Of a DNA stretch of 64,000 bases, positions 1 through 9,050 are shown in pieces. The DNA comes from Aliidongia dinghuensis (GTDB taxonomy: Bacteria; Pseudomonadota; Alphaproteobacteria; ATCC43930; CGMCC-115725). Numbering within the stretch: the stretch's first letter is position 1; each line of letters begins with the position of its first letter. The stretch is taken from the NCBI RefSeq assembly GCF_014643535.1, contig NZ_BMJQ01000010.1:1-64000 (forward strand). The letters are read 5' to 3'. The notes beneath the pieces are model-generated. The model was not told the origin of the DNA, did not search any database, and saw nothing but the letters and a program-made list of their open reading frames with translations. Position numbers and translations under genes: made by a program.

Positions 1-180
1 GTTCGCGGACTCCATCAGGGCCAGCAGTCCCTACCGACTGCATCAACAGGCCGGACAGAAGACTGCACCCGACCACACGCCAGATCATCACATCGCACTT
101 GCAACGCGGGAGCCATCCACAGAAGCCGGACCGCTCTCCACCCGATGCGGTCGCCGCTGATTAGGCCTTCAGCCTAGACG

Positions 181-933
181 TTACGCCGGAGTCTCTAGGG
201 TCGGCCGGCGCGGCGGGCCGAAGAAGGACGCCTGGTCGCCGTAGTAGAACATGGTGTTCGCCGTCAGCCGGCCCCGGCGCGGGTCGGACGAATAGCTGAA
301 GCCCGGCGGGACGCAGGCCGCGTGCAGGCTGGTGCTGCGATAGAGGATCGCGCGGTTGAACACGGCGTCGTATGAGGCGATCTGCTCGAAGATCGGCGTC
401 GAGCCGCCGATATAGCCCGTGGGCGGCGAACGTTGCAGCTCGCCCTTCAGCAGCCCCTCGTAGCGCTCGCGCTGGTCGACGCTCATCACCTCGTAGCCGG
501 TCGCGCGATGGCGGTAGAACGCGGTGCCGCCGCCGGGTGCCTCGTAGAGATAGTGCAGCAGCACGATATGGTTCGGGTCGAGGAAGTCCGTATGCGGGAT
601 GCGCTGGCGGACGCCGACCTTGTCCGGCGGCTGGGTCACCATCGAGAACGTAGAGCGGCAATCGACGACGTCGCGGTCGCCGAGCCCGAACGCCTCGGGA
701 ATGAGGCTGCGCGTGAAGAAATGAGCAAACAGCGGATAGGGCGCCGGGACCGGCGCCTGGATGCCGGGATAGAGTGCCGTCGCCGGCGTGAAGCGCGACT
801 GGGTCGCGGCATGCTCGACCATCTGGTCCGCGTCGAGCAGGAAATTGTCGATGACCACGACCGGCGCCTGCTCAGCGCCGATCCGGTCGACGCGCATGCG
901 GAAGTCTTTGTGCAGGAACGGTCTGATCTTCAT
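181..933 (-). CDS. DUF6445 family protein, possible 2OG-Fe(II) oxygenase-like fold
   Basis: A 250-residue soluble protein without a signal peptide. I recognise the DUF6445 family, whose members often sit beside TonB receptors of the Xanthomonas/Caulobacter type, as here. The protein has H114-x-D116, a second histidine at 204 (SLHAAC) and an arginine at 222 (RGRL). That order matches the metal- and 2-oxoglutarate-binding residues of Fe(II) dioxygenases, so a hydroxylase role is plausible but inferred. It lies 107 nt downstream of the receptor on the same strand, with a strong terminator between them, so it is probably transcribed partly on its own. A G-rich stretch about 11 nt before the ATG may be the ribosome binding site. 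Family call fairly sure; chemistry unsure. Confidence 0.8.
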   Translation of the reverse strand: MKIRPFLHKDFRMRVDRIGAEQAPVVVIDNFLLDADQMVEHAATQSRFTPATALYPGIQAPVPAPYPLFAHFFTRSLIPEAFGLGDRDVVDCRSTFSMVTQPPDKVGVRQRIPHTDFLDPNHIVLLHYLYEAPGGGTAFYRHRATGYEVMSVDQRERYEGLLKGELQRSPPTGYIGGSTPIFEQIASYDAVFNRAILYRSTSLHAACVPPGFSYSSDPRRGRLTANTMFYYGDQASFFGPPRRPTLETPA

Positions 934-986
934 GCGGTCGGCATCCCCCCTTGCCAGGCCGACTATGCCCGAGCGGCCGAAAGCGG

Positions 987-1016
987 AAAAGAGATGCCGG
1001 GTCGCCCCGGCATCTC
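987..1016 (-). terminator. Rho-independent terminator of the TonB receptor gene
   Basis: A perfect 11-bp stem (991-1001 with 1006-1016) closes a 4-nt loop. On the minus strand it is followed by TTTT (987-990). It lies 25 nt past the receptor stop codon, in the correct orientation to end that transcript before the DUF6445 gene. Confidence 0.85.
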
Positions 1017-1040
1017 CCTTCCTTCATCAAGGATCTGGCC

Positions 1041-3929
1041 TCAGTACTTGGCCGTCAGCTGGAAGTAGAAGGTCCGCCCGTTGTCGTAGATCGCGCGCGG
1101 TACTTGCACGCCGTTGATGCTGGTCACGTACTTGTCTTTCTCGTCCGAGATGTTCAGCACGTCGAGACTGACCGCGTAGTGGCTGTTGATCGCGTAGCCG
1201 ATGTGCCCGTCGAGCTCGCCGCCGTCATCCTGGAAATACTTCGTGGCGCGGTCGATGCCCTGGTAGATCTGGGAATGCACGGTATAGGCCAGATGCGCGT
1301 CGAGGCCGAAGTCGTTCTGGTAATAGGCCGTGATGTTCCCGGTGTGCTTGGCGGCACCCAGCAGCTGCCGGCCGCCGATGCCGGGCGTCGGATTGTCCTG
1401 GGAGCTTTGCGCGAACGTGTAGTTCGAGGCGAAGCCGAAGCCGTAGGCGAGCGGCTGCTGCCAGGCGAGTTCCAAGCCCTTGGACGAGCCGCTGTTGTTG
1501 GTCGGCGCCGTCACCGTATACGTGCTGAAGATCGGGTTGGCAAAGCCCAGCGGGTTGTTCGCGTTCTGGGTCAGGCTGATGTTGAGTGCCCGCTCCTGAA
1601 TGGTGCCGGCGTCGAAGGTCGAGCGCATCTGCATGTCGAACACGCCGGCCGTCAGGGACGCCTGCGGTGCGTAGTACCATTCGGCCGACAGGTCGAGGTT
1701 GGTCGAGCGCGTCGGCTTCAGGTTCGGATTGCCCTGCGAGCCGCTAAACAGCGTATCGTTGAGCGTGGCGCCGCCGGCCAAGGCGTAATAGTCCGGCCGG
1801 GTCATGGTCTCGCCGGCCGAGAACCGCGTAACCACGGTCGGGCTGACGTCGTACTTCACGCTGAAGCTCGGCAGGATGTCCGTGTAATCCTGCTTCGCGT
1901 GGTTGATATAATAGGTGCCGAATGCCGAGGCCGTGTCCCCGTGAACGCTCGGATCGGCCGGGTTCGTGTCGAACTTATTGATATCGTCCGTGGTCGAGAC
2001 GATGCGGACGCCGAAATTGCCCTGGAAGTTCGTGCCGCCGAACTTGGCCATGAGATAGCCGGCCCTGGTGTTTTCCTTGATCTTGAACGCGGCCGGGAAA
2101 TAGTAGCGTGCAGCAGTGGTTTGGCCGGTCGACGCGACGAAGCCCTTGATCAGCGACTGCAGCCCGTTCGGATCGACGGACAGCAGGAACGGCGTCGAAA
2201 TCCCCGCTCCGCTGCCGAAGTTGCTCGGGAACAATCCGTTCGAGATACCGGCCAGCGTCGTGCCGCAGGCCGGGCTGTAGCAGCCGAAGTTCTCGGCTTC
2301 GACCTCGTTGCGCTCGTGCTCGGTCAGGCGGATACCGCCCTTGATCGACGTGATCAGGCCATCGTCGAGGAAATATTCCACGTCGACCTGGCCGGACGTG
2401 TCGGTATCGAGCTGGGCGAGTGACGTGTCGCCGACCCAGTCCTGATTGCCGTCGCCTTTGAACGCGCCGTAATTCGACGGATCGTTCAGGCCCACGGCCC
2501 CCGGGAAGCCCAAGGACAGCGGATTGGTACCGTTCAGACCGTAGGAGACGCCGCTGCCGGTGCCCGAGGTCGTGCCATAGGCGAACTGGTCCGTCTGCCC
2601 CTTGCCGCGCGAATAGCCGCCCTGGACGTGGATGTTCCAGTTCGGCGTCGGCTTCCAGGTGCCGTTGGCGTCGATGTAGTAGGTCGAAGAACCGGCGCCC
2701 GGACGATAGATGTCGTTGATGCCCGGGTTGCCGTGCGCGGTGTCGCCGGGGAAGGTCGCCGAGGTCAATATCCCGTTGCTGGCCGTATAGGCCGTCGGCG
2801 GGATGTAGAGGTGATTGGTCGGGTTGACGAAGTCGTTGAGGTCGACCAGATCGCCCTGGTTGTAGTTGGGCGCGTTCAGATAGCTATAGAAGCCGTCGAG
2901 CTTGAAGTCCCAGTGCGTGTTCGGCCGCCACTCGATCGCGGCGTCGCCACCCTGGCGGAGGCGCTCCTGCACGAAGAGCGCGTTGTTGATGACCTGCGGG
3001 TAGTAGTCACCGCGGATCCCCGCCGGGAACGGGTTGGCAACCGTGGTTCCGTTCGGACCCGGAAGCGTGGCGGTGGTCGGAATCTGGGCATAGCCGAGCT
3101 CTTCCTGGCCGTCGCGGCGCAGGTAGCGCTGCTCGCGGAAGCCCTGCAGCATGACGCCGATCGTGCTGGCGTCGTTCTTCCAGGCGACGAGACCGTTGAA
3201 CTGTGGGCCGGCGCGATCGGCGAGATCCGAATAGGCGCCGCCCAGCTGAACCTCCGCCGTGATCGGCTTGGCGAAGTCGAGCGGACCCTTGGTGACGATG
3301 TTGACGGAACCGGCGGTGCCGCCTTCCGGCAGGTCGGCCTGCGAGCTTTTGTAGACGACCGCGTGATCGACGATTTCCGAGGGGAACAACGAATAGGAGA
3401 CGCTGCGGCTGGCGGCGCTGAGCGAGTCGAGAATGAACCAGTCGCCGGTCGAGACCGCATGGCCGTCGATCAAGGTCTGGGTCAGCGACGGAGCCGTGCC
3501 GCGGATCTCGACGCGGTCGTTCTCGCCGAAGCCGCCGGAGCCGGCGGCGGCCGACTGGATCGTCGTAATGCCCGGCAGGCGCTGCAGCGCGTCGGCGACG
3601 TTCTTGTCGGGCAGCTGGCCGATATCGGTGGCGCTCACCGCCTCGACGACACCGTCGGCGGCCCGCTTCACGTCCATCGAGCGCTGCAGCGACAGGCGGA
3701 TGCCCGTGACCTCGATCTGCTCCGTCTGCGGCGTGGTCGCCGTGGGCGTCGCCGCCGTGCCGGCCGCGGGCTGAGTCTGCGCCGTCTGCGTGGCTGGCGC
3801 CGCGTTCGGGGGCGCGTCCTGGGCCCGAGCCAGGCCCGCGACGGTCATCAACGCCATCACGCTTACCGAACCTCGAAGCAGCCCCATTCCCCTTCGTGAG
3901 GTCCCCATCCCCATTGTCCCAGTCCGCAT
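1041..3929 (-). CDS. TonB-dependent outer-membrane receptor (Xanthomonas/Caulobacter type)
   Basis: A 962-residue outer-membrane active transporter. A signal peptide ends near ...GLARAQ. A Pro/Thr/Ala linker follows, then a TonB-box-like QIEVTG. The plug has the family hallmark IRLSLQRSMDVKR and the LPDKNVADALQRLPG motif typical of the TonB-Xanth-Caul group, followed by the beta-barrel. The protein ends in an aromatic residue (TAKY), as outer-membrane barrels do. The start is set by AGGAGG seven bases before the ATG at 3929; the frame stays open upstream to 4055 but that part has no signal-like sequence. Substrates in this group are usually plant- or polymer-derived carbohydrates or amino acids; nothing here fixes the ligand. 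The DUF6445 neighbour is typical of this receptor class. Confidence 0.95.
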   Translation of the reverse strand: MRTGTMGMGTSRRGMGLLRGSVSVMALMTVAGLARAQDAPPNAAPATQTAQTQPAAGTAATPTATTPQTEQIEVTGIRLSLQRSMDVKRAADGVVEAVSATDIGQLPDKNVADALQRLPGITTIQSAAAGSGGFGENDRVEIRGTAPSLTQTLIDGHAVSTGDWFILDSLSAASRSVSYSLFPSEIVDHAVVYKSSQADLPEGGTAGSVNIVTKGPLDFAKPITAEVQLGGAYSDLADRAGPQFNGLVAWKNDASTIGVMLQGFREQRYLRRDGQEELGYAQIPTTATLPGPNGTTVANPFPAGIRGDYYPQVINNALFVQERLRQGGDAAIEWRPNTHWDFKLDGFYSYLNAPNYNQGDLVDLNDFVNPTNHLYIPPTAYTASNGILTSATFPGDTAHGNPGINDIYRPGAGSSTYYIDANGTWKPTPNWNIHVQGGYSRGKGQTDQFAYGTTSGTGSGVSYGLNGTNPLSLGFPGAVGLNDPSNYGAFKGDGNQDWVGDTSLAQLDTDTSGQVDVEYFLDDGLITSIKGGIRLTEHERNEVEAENFGCYSPACGTTLAGISNGLFPSNFGSGAGISTPFLLSVDPNGLQSLIKGFVASTGQTTAARYYFPAAFKIKENTRAGYLMAKFGGTNFQGNFGVRIVSTTDDINKFDTNPADPSVHGDTASAFGTYYINHAKQDYTDILPSFSVKYDVSPTVVTRFSAGETMTRPDYYALAGGATLNDTLFSGSQGNPNLKPTRSTNLDLSAEWYYAPQASLTAGVFDMQMRSTFDAGTIQERALNISLTQNANNPLGFANPIFSTYTVTAPTNNSGSSKGLELAWQQPLAYGFGFASNYTFAQSSQDNPTPGIGGRQLLGAAKHTGNITAYYQNDFGLDAHLAYTVHSQIYQGIDRATKYFQDDGGELDGHIGYAINSHYAVSLDVLNISDEKDKYVTSINGVQVPRAIYDNGRTFYFQLTAKY

Positions 3930-4278
3930 TGATCCGCCTCCTGACATGTTCTTGGAGCCTGCTTTTGGCGGATGCACGGGTCGGCGCCGGCTGCTCCGGC
4001 GTTTCACCCTTAACCCCCCGCCTCGTTGATCTGCCCGCTGTTGCTGTTCCCGCATTCAGCAGGCCCGAGTGGCTTCAGCAGACGGCTCCCCTCTACGCCG
4101 TGCTATCGAAACCGAACGGTGGCGAGGCGAAAGGCTCAAACCGGCAGAATGCCGAAAATGACAAAAATTCGTTGCTCTATTGAAATTCGCGTGACCAGAC
4201 CTACCCGGGAAAATCCCAGGAATTTCAGGACCGTTGCGCGTTGAGGGAAATGGACGGCCGGCAATCGGTCGATGCAGG
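3930..4278 (-). promoter_or_regulatory. Upstream region of the TonB receptor
   Basis: 349 nt between the receptor start and the stop of the next minus-strand gene. It holds the receptor ribosome binding site (3937-3942) and presumably its promoter. The stretch 4150-4240 is less GC-rich than its surroundings and contains a short inverted repeat GGGA-aaa-TCCC near 4210. I see no gene, no clear -35/-10 pair and no riboswitch. Confidence 0.4.
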
Positions 4279-5775
4279 TCAGACCCGCTCGACCTGACGC
4301 AGATGCTGCTTCAGGTTGGTGAGCGCTTCGACCAGCTGATCCCGCTCAGGCCCCGGTTGCGTGGCATTGCGCAGCACATATTCGGCCGTGCGCACGACGT
4401 CGCGCCAGCGCGGGTTGCGCGGCAACGTCTCGACCAGCAGGTATTTGTCGAGCGTGCGCGTCTGCAGCGAGCTGCGATCCATATAGACGCGCCAGAGCCC
4501 GCTCTCTTCAGCGAGTTCGATCTTGCCCTTGTGCTTGACCCTCTGCCAGTAGTCGAGGGCGAGCGTCATGACCTCGACCAGCGCGCGGCGATAGCCCTCG
4601 CTCGCCTCGACCTCGTCGCCGAGCGCGTCGGCAGGAACGGCCGCCTCGACGTAATCCGCCTCCACCGTCGGTTCGGGCACCGGTTCCGGCTCGCCCGGCA
4701 GCGCCTCTGCCTGGGCCATCATGGCCGGCACCGATTCGGGAATGGTCGGCGCGACAACCGGCGGCAGCACCAGTCGTCCCGTGCCGCGCGGCCGCTCCTC
4801 GGCAAGACGCCAGGCGAGGAAGATCGAACCGCCGATCGCGCCGGCACTGGCAATGCAAAGCAGCAGGAACCAGAGCCACAGCCGGCCGGCGAGCGCCGAG
4901 CGGTCGGCCAGTACCAGATAATGCCAGCCGGTGTCCGGCATGATCTCGGGGCCGTAGGTCGCCTCGCGCACGGAATCGGCGACCGGCGTCGCGTCGACCG
5001 GCGTGCCCTTGACGTCGAGCAGCATGATGCGGATGCCGGGGTGCTGCAGCGCCGCCAGCCGCTCGGCGAGCGCCTTGGCCGGCAGCCGGAAGGCCACGAC
5101 GCCCTCGACCGAGCCGTGCTGGATGACCGGGCGTGCCAGGAGCACGCCGTAAGTGTCCTCGATCCGCTTGATCGGCGAGACGACGAGGATGGTCGACGGA
5201 TCCTCGGTCTGCTGCAGGCGCGCCAGCACCTCGCGATAGACCTCGGCGAGCGGCAGGTCGCGCTGGCGCGGCTGGGTCAAGTCGGCCGCGAAGTTCGAAT
5301 CCTTCTGCAGCGAATAGACGACGCGGCCGAAGTGATCGATCAGGTAGAGATCATCGAACAGCGTGGAGGCGATCAGGCTCTGGAAGCTCGCATGGAACCG
5401 GTCGTGCACGCTCGCATAGGCCGGCAGCGACGGCGGCATCTCCTGCGGCGGCTGGCCCTTGCCGTAATAGGAGCGGAGCAGTGCGGCCGCACGCTCCGGA
5501 TCGGGCGAGATCTGCGCGAAGGCCGGCGCGAATCCGTAATAGCGGCCAATGCTGTAGCCGATGAAGCTCGTGCTGGCGAAGGCGGCACTCTGGCTGCGCG
5601 CGAAGTCGACGATCGTGGTCAGATCATGGCTTGCCGAAGTTTCGGCGATATCGATCTGGAATTGGGTCCGCTGCTCAATAATATTCGCCAGCGCCAGCAG
5701 GGCTGCCAAAAATACAGCAATGACAGGGAGTAGCGGAACTACCGCCCTGGACAGCCTTCCGTGAAGCCCCAACAC
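4279..5775 (-). CDS. Two-TM membrane protein with extracytoplasmic sensor-like region
   Basis: A protein of about 498 residues whose function I do not recognise. From the chosen start there is one membrane segment (VVPLLPVIAVFLAALLALAN), then about 260 residues outside the membrane with the overall pattern of a Cache-like sensor. A second membrane segment (LWLWFLLLCIASAGAIGG) follows, then a Pro/Glu-rich cytoplasmic linker and a helical C-terminal domain of about 120 residues. No histidine kinase, GGDEF or methyl-accepting signature is visible, so a signalling output is only inferred. The start is uncertain: I prefer GTG at 5775, which has a GGGGGG tract about 7 nt upstream, but the frame is open to 6153. 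Confidence 0.6.
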   Translation of the reverse strand: MLGLHGRLSRAVVPLLPVIAVFLAALLALANIIEQRTQFQIDIAETSASHDLTTIVDFARSQSAAFASTSFIGYSIGRYYGFAPAFAQISPDPERAAALLRSYYGKGQPPQEMPPSLPAYASVHDRFHASFQSLIASTLFDDLYLIDHFGRVVYSLQKDSNFAADLTQPRQRDLPLAEVYREVLARLQQTEDPSTILVVSPIKRIEDTYGVLLARPVIQHGSVEGVVAFRLPAKALAERLAALQHPGIRIMLLDVKGTPVDATPVADSVREATYGPEIMPDTGWHYLVLADRSALAGRLWLWFLLLCIASAGAIGGSIFLAWRLAEERPRGTGRLVLPPVVAPTIPESVPAMMAQAEALPGEPEPVPEPTVEADYVEAAVPADALGDEVEASEGYRRALVEVMTLALDYWQRVKHKGKIELAEESGLWRVYMDRSSLQTRTLDKYLLVETLPRNPRWRDVVRTAEYVLRNATQPGPERDQLVEALTNLKQHLRQVERV

Positions 5776-6155
5776 TGCCCGCCCCCCAAAACGCCGGCGT
5801 CCGGGATCTGATTTTGACGATTTTGTCGTAACATCGATCAAGCCCGTTCGACTCGCGCCTGTCAAGTTTCGGGCGAAACCGGTTCGCCCCCTGCCGTTCT
5901 CCCGAGCGCAACCCGCGCCGCCCCGCCTTGCACCACAGAGTCCGCGCCATTCCGGGCCACCGGCACCCTCGCCGCCCCATCCGGACGCAAAAGCCACCGC
6001 CGCCCGAGCCGCTCCCAAGCCTATAAGCCTTTGACGCGGCGAACACACCGTCACGAAACCGTCAATTTCGTTCATCGGCGAAGCTGCCCTTGATCGAAGC
6101 CCGTCCTTGCCGCTTGTCTCGTCGCCACGACATCGATCAGAGCGAGAGCGCACCC
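5776..6155. promoter_or_regulatory. Divergent intergenic region, sensor gene / nagZ-like gene
   Basis: 380 nt between the proposed GTG start of the sensor gene and the NagZ-type gene. The minus-strand frame stays open throughout, but its translation is Arg/Gly/Ala-rich without recognisable domains, so I treat it as non-coding. A weak purine-rich ribosome binding site (GAGCGAGAG) precedes the plus-strand ATG at 6156. No palindrome or terminator stood out. Confidence 0.35.
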
Positions 6156-7172
6156 ATGTCAGAAGCTCCGTTGGCCGTCATCTTCGGCACGCCCGGTCCG
6201 ACCCTGACCGCCGACCAGCGCGCCTTCTTCCGCGACGCCAATCCGCTGGGCCTCATCCTGTTCAAGCGGAACTGCGAGACGCCGGATCAGCTGCGCCGCC
6301 TGACCGAGGATTTCCGCGCGGCGGTCGGCCGGGCCGACGCGCCGATCCTGATCGATCACGAGGGCGGCACGCACCAGCGCATGGATCCGCCGGTCTGGCC
6401 GCAATTCCCGGCGCCGGCGCGGTTCGGCGCGCTCTACGCTCACGACCCGGCCGCCGCCCTCGCCGCCGCACGGCTCAACGGCCGGGCGATCGGCACGCTC
6501 CTCAGCCAGCACGGCATCACCGTCGATTGCGCGCCGCTCCTGGACGTCCCGGTCGCCGGCGCCGACCCGGTGATCGGCGACCGCGCCTTCTCGAGCGATC
6601 CGGAAGAGGTGGCGCTGCTCGCCGATGCCTTCGTCGAGGGCATGAAGGCCGCAGGCGTCACACCGATCATCAAGCATATCCCCGGCCACGGCCGCGCCAT
6701 GGTCGACAGCCACAAGGAGCTGCCGACCGTCGCGGCCCCGCTCGCCGAGCTCGACCACACCGATTTCGTGCCGTTCCGCCGGCTGGCCTCGGCGCCCTGG
6801 GCGATGGTCGCCCATATCCTGTTCCCCGACATCGACGCCAAGCGACCGGCGACGATCTCGCCGCTGGTGATCGAGCAGTTGATCCGCGGCCGGCTGGGCT
6901 TCGAGGGCGTGCTGATCTCGGACTGCATCTACATGGAGGCGCTGGGCGGCTCGCTCGCCGAGCGCTGCCGCGCCGTGCTCGCCTCGGGCATCGACATTGC
7001 GCTCTCGAGTCACGGCGACGTCGAGGAATGGCAGGCCATTGCCGCGGCGGCCCGGCCGCTGACCGACGCGGCCACCGCCCGGCTCGCGGCCAACCGGGTG
7101 CCGCCGCCGGCGCTGCCGCCGCTCGACGTCGCCGAGACCGTCGGCGAGATCATGCGGCAGCTTGCCGCGTGA
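6156..7172 (+). CDS. nagZ: Beta-N-acetylhexosaminidase, glycoside hydrolase family 3 (NagZ type)
   Basis: 338 residues, single-domain TIM barrel like cytoplasmic NagZ. It should remove terminal beta-linked GlcNAc from muropeptides or chito-oligosaccharides. Visible signatures are IDHEGG (66-71, usually IDQEGG), the family-defining KHIPGHG (173-179), the acid/base histidine loop DSHKELP (184-190) and the nucleophile aspartate in VLISD (D256). No signal peptide, so it acts in the cytoplasm. The ATG at 6156 gives the normal N-terminus. The downstream ABC importer has a binding protein resembling chitin-oligosaccharide binders, so this enzyme may process imported amino-sugar oligomers as well as recycle cell wall. 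The symbol rests on family similarity. Confidence 0.92.
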   Translation: MSEAPLAVIFGTPGPTLTADQRAFFRDANPLGLILFKRNCETPDQLRRLTEDFRAAVGRADAPILIDHEGGTHQRMDPPVWPQFPAPARFGALYAHDPAAALAAARLNGRAIGTLLSQHGITVDCAPLLDVPVAGADPVIGDRAFSSDPEEVALLADAFVEGMKAAGVTPIIKHIPGHGRAMVDSHKELPTVAAPLAELDHTDFVPFRRLASAPWAMVAHILFPDIDAKRPATISPLVIEQLIRGRLGFEGVLISDCIYMEALGGSLAERCRAVLASGIDIALSSHGDVEEWQAIAAAARPLTDAATARLAANRVPPPALPPLDVAETVGEIMRQLAA

Positions 7173-7354
7173 CCGCCGGCAGGCCGCGCAAGAGACTGTC
7201 GGCAAAGCGACGGAAATCCGTCTTCCCCTGACGAAAACAACGAGTTTGCAACCTAGCCGCCGCGAGGCCAGCCGTGACAGGGTCTTGGCTCAAGGCGGGA
7301 CGGCCCGGAACGGACCCCTCGCTTGAGGGGGCAAAAATCCGGGGAAGGACCCCG

Positions 7355-9004
7355 ATGTTCAGAAGCATCATCGCTACCGCGCTCGTCGCTCTGCTACCGG
7401 CCACCGCCGTCGCCGAATCGAACCTGACCATCGTCGCCAGCCTGTCGACCGGCTGGGTGCGCAACTTCAACCCATTCAACGAGACGACCCGGCTGCACAG
7501 CGTCCGCGACTTCGTCTACGAACCGCTCATCATCTTCAACTCGATGCACGACGGCACCCCCAGCTATCGCCTCGCGACCGATTACAACTACTCGGGCAAT
7601 CTCCTGAAGCTGTCGTTCCACCTGCGCGAGGGCGTCGAATGGTCCGACGGCCAGCCGTTCAGCGCCAAGGACGTCGTCTTCACCTTCGAGATGCTGAAGC
7701 GGCAGAAGGCGCTCGACACCCAGAACATCTGGGACCGCATCTCCGCGGTCGACGCCCCCGACGCCAATACCGTCGTGTTCACGCTCAAGCGGGTGAACAC
7801 GAACATCGCGTTCGAGATCGTGCGCGTGCCGATCGTGCCGGAGCATATCTGGAGCAAGGTCGCGGACCCGGTGAGCTTCACCAACGACACCCCGGTGGGA
7901 TCCGGCCCCATGACCGAGGTGCGCCGCTTCACCTCGCAGATCTACCAGCAGTGCCGCAACCCGCATTACTGGGACGCCCAGGACCTCAAGGTCGATTGCC
8001 TGAGCTTCCCGCAGGTCGGCACCAACGAGCAACTGCTGACGGCGGCCGCGGCCGGCGCCATCGACTGGTTCGGCGCTTTCCTGCCCGACATCGAGCGCAC
8101 CTATATCGCGGCCGATCCGGCGCATTTCCGCTATTGGTTTCCACCGGGCGGCACGGTCGCGCTCAACATCAACTTCGACAGCCCCGACCCCGGCAACCGC
8201 GCAGCCTTCCGCAACCTCAACTTCCGGCGCGCGGTCAGCATGGCGATCGACCGGCGCGCGATCGTCGACATCGCCGGCTACGGCTATCCGACCGTCAACG
8301 AATATGCGAGCGGCATCGGCCGGACCTACCAGAACTGGGTCGACCAGGAGGCCGAGAAGGAATTCGGCCAGTATGCCCGGTTCGACAAGGATGCGGCACG
8401 CGCGCTCTTGGCCGAGAGTGGCTTCCGCGACAAGGACGGGCGCGGCTTCGTCTCGAACCCGGACGGCACGCCGATCAGCTTCACCATCCTGGCGCCGAAC
8501 GGCTGGACCGACTGGGTGAACACGACCGAGCTCGTCGCCGAGAGCCTGAACCAGATCGGCATCAATGCGCGCGTCTCGACGCCCGAGCCCGCGGCCTGGG
8601 CGCAGAAGCTCATCAGCGGCTCCTACGACACGGCGATCAACGGGTATCTCACCGGCGAGACACCCTACCGCTCGTTCGACATGGGCTTCCATTCGCGCTT
8701 CTCGGGCAAGACGCGGTTCGCGGCGACGCGCTTCGTCGATCCGGAGCTCGACCAGGCGCTGGACGCCTTCATCTCGACCATCGATCCGGCGGCGCAGCGG
8801 CAGGCGATGAACAAGGTGCAGATGATCCTGGCCGCGAACATGCCCTACGTGCCGCTCTACTCGAACCCGATCTGGTACGAGTACGACACGAAGCGCTTCA
8901 AGGGCTGGTTCAACAGCGACAACCCGGTCGCCCGGCCGGACGTGTTCGACGGCACGCCGGAGCGGCTCCTGCATCTGCTGGCCCTCGAGCCGGTGAAGCC
9001 CTGA
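7355..9004 (+). CDS. ABC transporter substrate-binding protein, family 5 (chito-/oligosaccharide-like)
   Basis: 549 residues: a signal peptide ending ATAVAES, then an SBP family 5 (OppA-like) fold. Start chosen at ATG 7355 because GGGGAAGGA lies just upstream. Segments such as VRNFNPF, DFVYEPL, NPHYWDAQDLKVDC, LPDIERTY, DIAGYG, NGWTDW and the C-terminal PERLLHLL closely resemble, from memory, the chitin-oligosaccharide-binding protein of Vibrio rather than typical dipeptide binders. It captures ligand in the periplasm for the permeases encoded directly downstream. Oligosaccharide specificity is inference from these motifs and the NagZ-type neighbour; a peptide ligand is the alternative. Confidence 0.88.
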   Translation: MFRSIIATALVALLPATAVAESNLTIVASLSTGWVRNFNPFNETTRLHSVRDFVYEPLIIFNSMHDGTPSYRLATDYNYSGNLLKLSFHLREGVEWSDGQPFSAKDVVFTFEMLKRQKALDTQNIWDRISAVDAPDANTVVFTLKRVNTNIAFEIVRVPIVPEHIWSKVADPVSFTNDTPVGSGPMTEVRRFTSQIYQQCRNPHYWDAQDLKVDCLSFPQVGTNEQLLTAAAAGAIDWFGAFLPDIERTYIAADPAHFRYWFPPGGTVALNINFDSPDPGNRAAFRNLNFRRAVSMAIDRRAIVDIAGYGYPTVNEYASGIGRTYQNWVDQEAEKEFGQYARFDKDAARALLAESGFRDKDGRGFVSNPDGTPISFTILAPNGWTDWVNTTELVAESLNQIGINARVSTPEPAAWAQKLISGSYDTAINGYLTGETPYRSFDMGFHSRFSGKTRFAATRFVDPELDQALDAFISTIDPAAQRQAMNKVQMILAANMPYVPLYSNPIWYEYDTKRFKGWFNSDNPVARPDVFDGTPERLLHLLALEPVKP

Positions 9005-9050
9005 GCGCGGCCATGCTGCCCCTCGCCCTTTCCCGTGCCGGAGCCCGGTG

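Noticed and set aside
161..661. Alternative minus-strand frame inside the DUF6445 gene
   Set aside because: Out-of-frame shadow, Arg/Pro-rich, no motif.
951..3899. Long open frames on the plus strand over the TonB receptor gene
   Set aside because: Composition shadows of a GC-rich gene: Arg/Val/Asp-rich translations without motifs or ribosome binding sites, against an unambiguous receptor on the minus strand.
5776..6153. N-terminal extension of the sensor-like protein
   Set aside because: Frame is open, but the translation is Arg/Gly-rich without membrane or domain features, and a better start lies at 5775.
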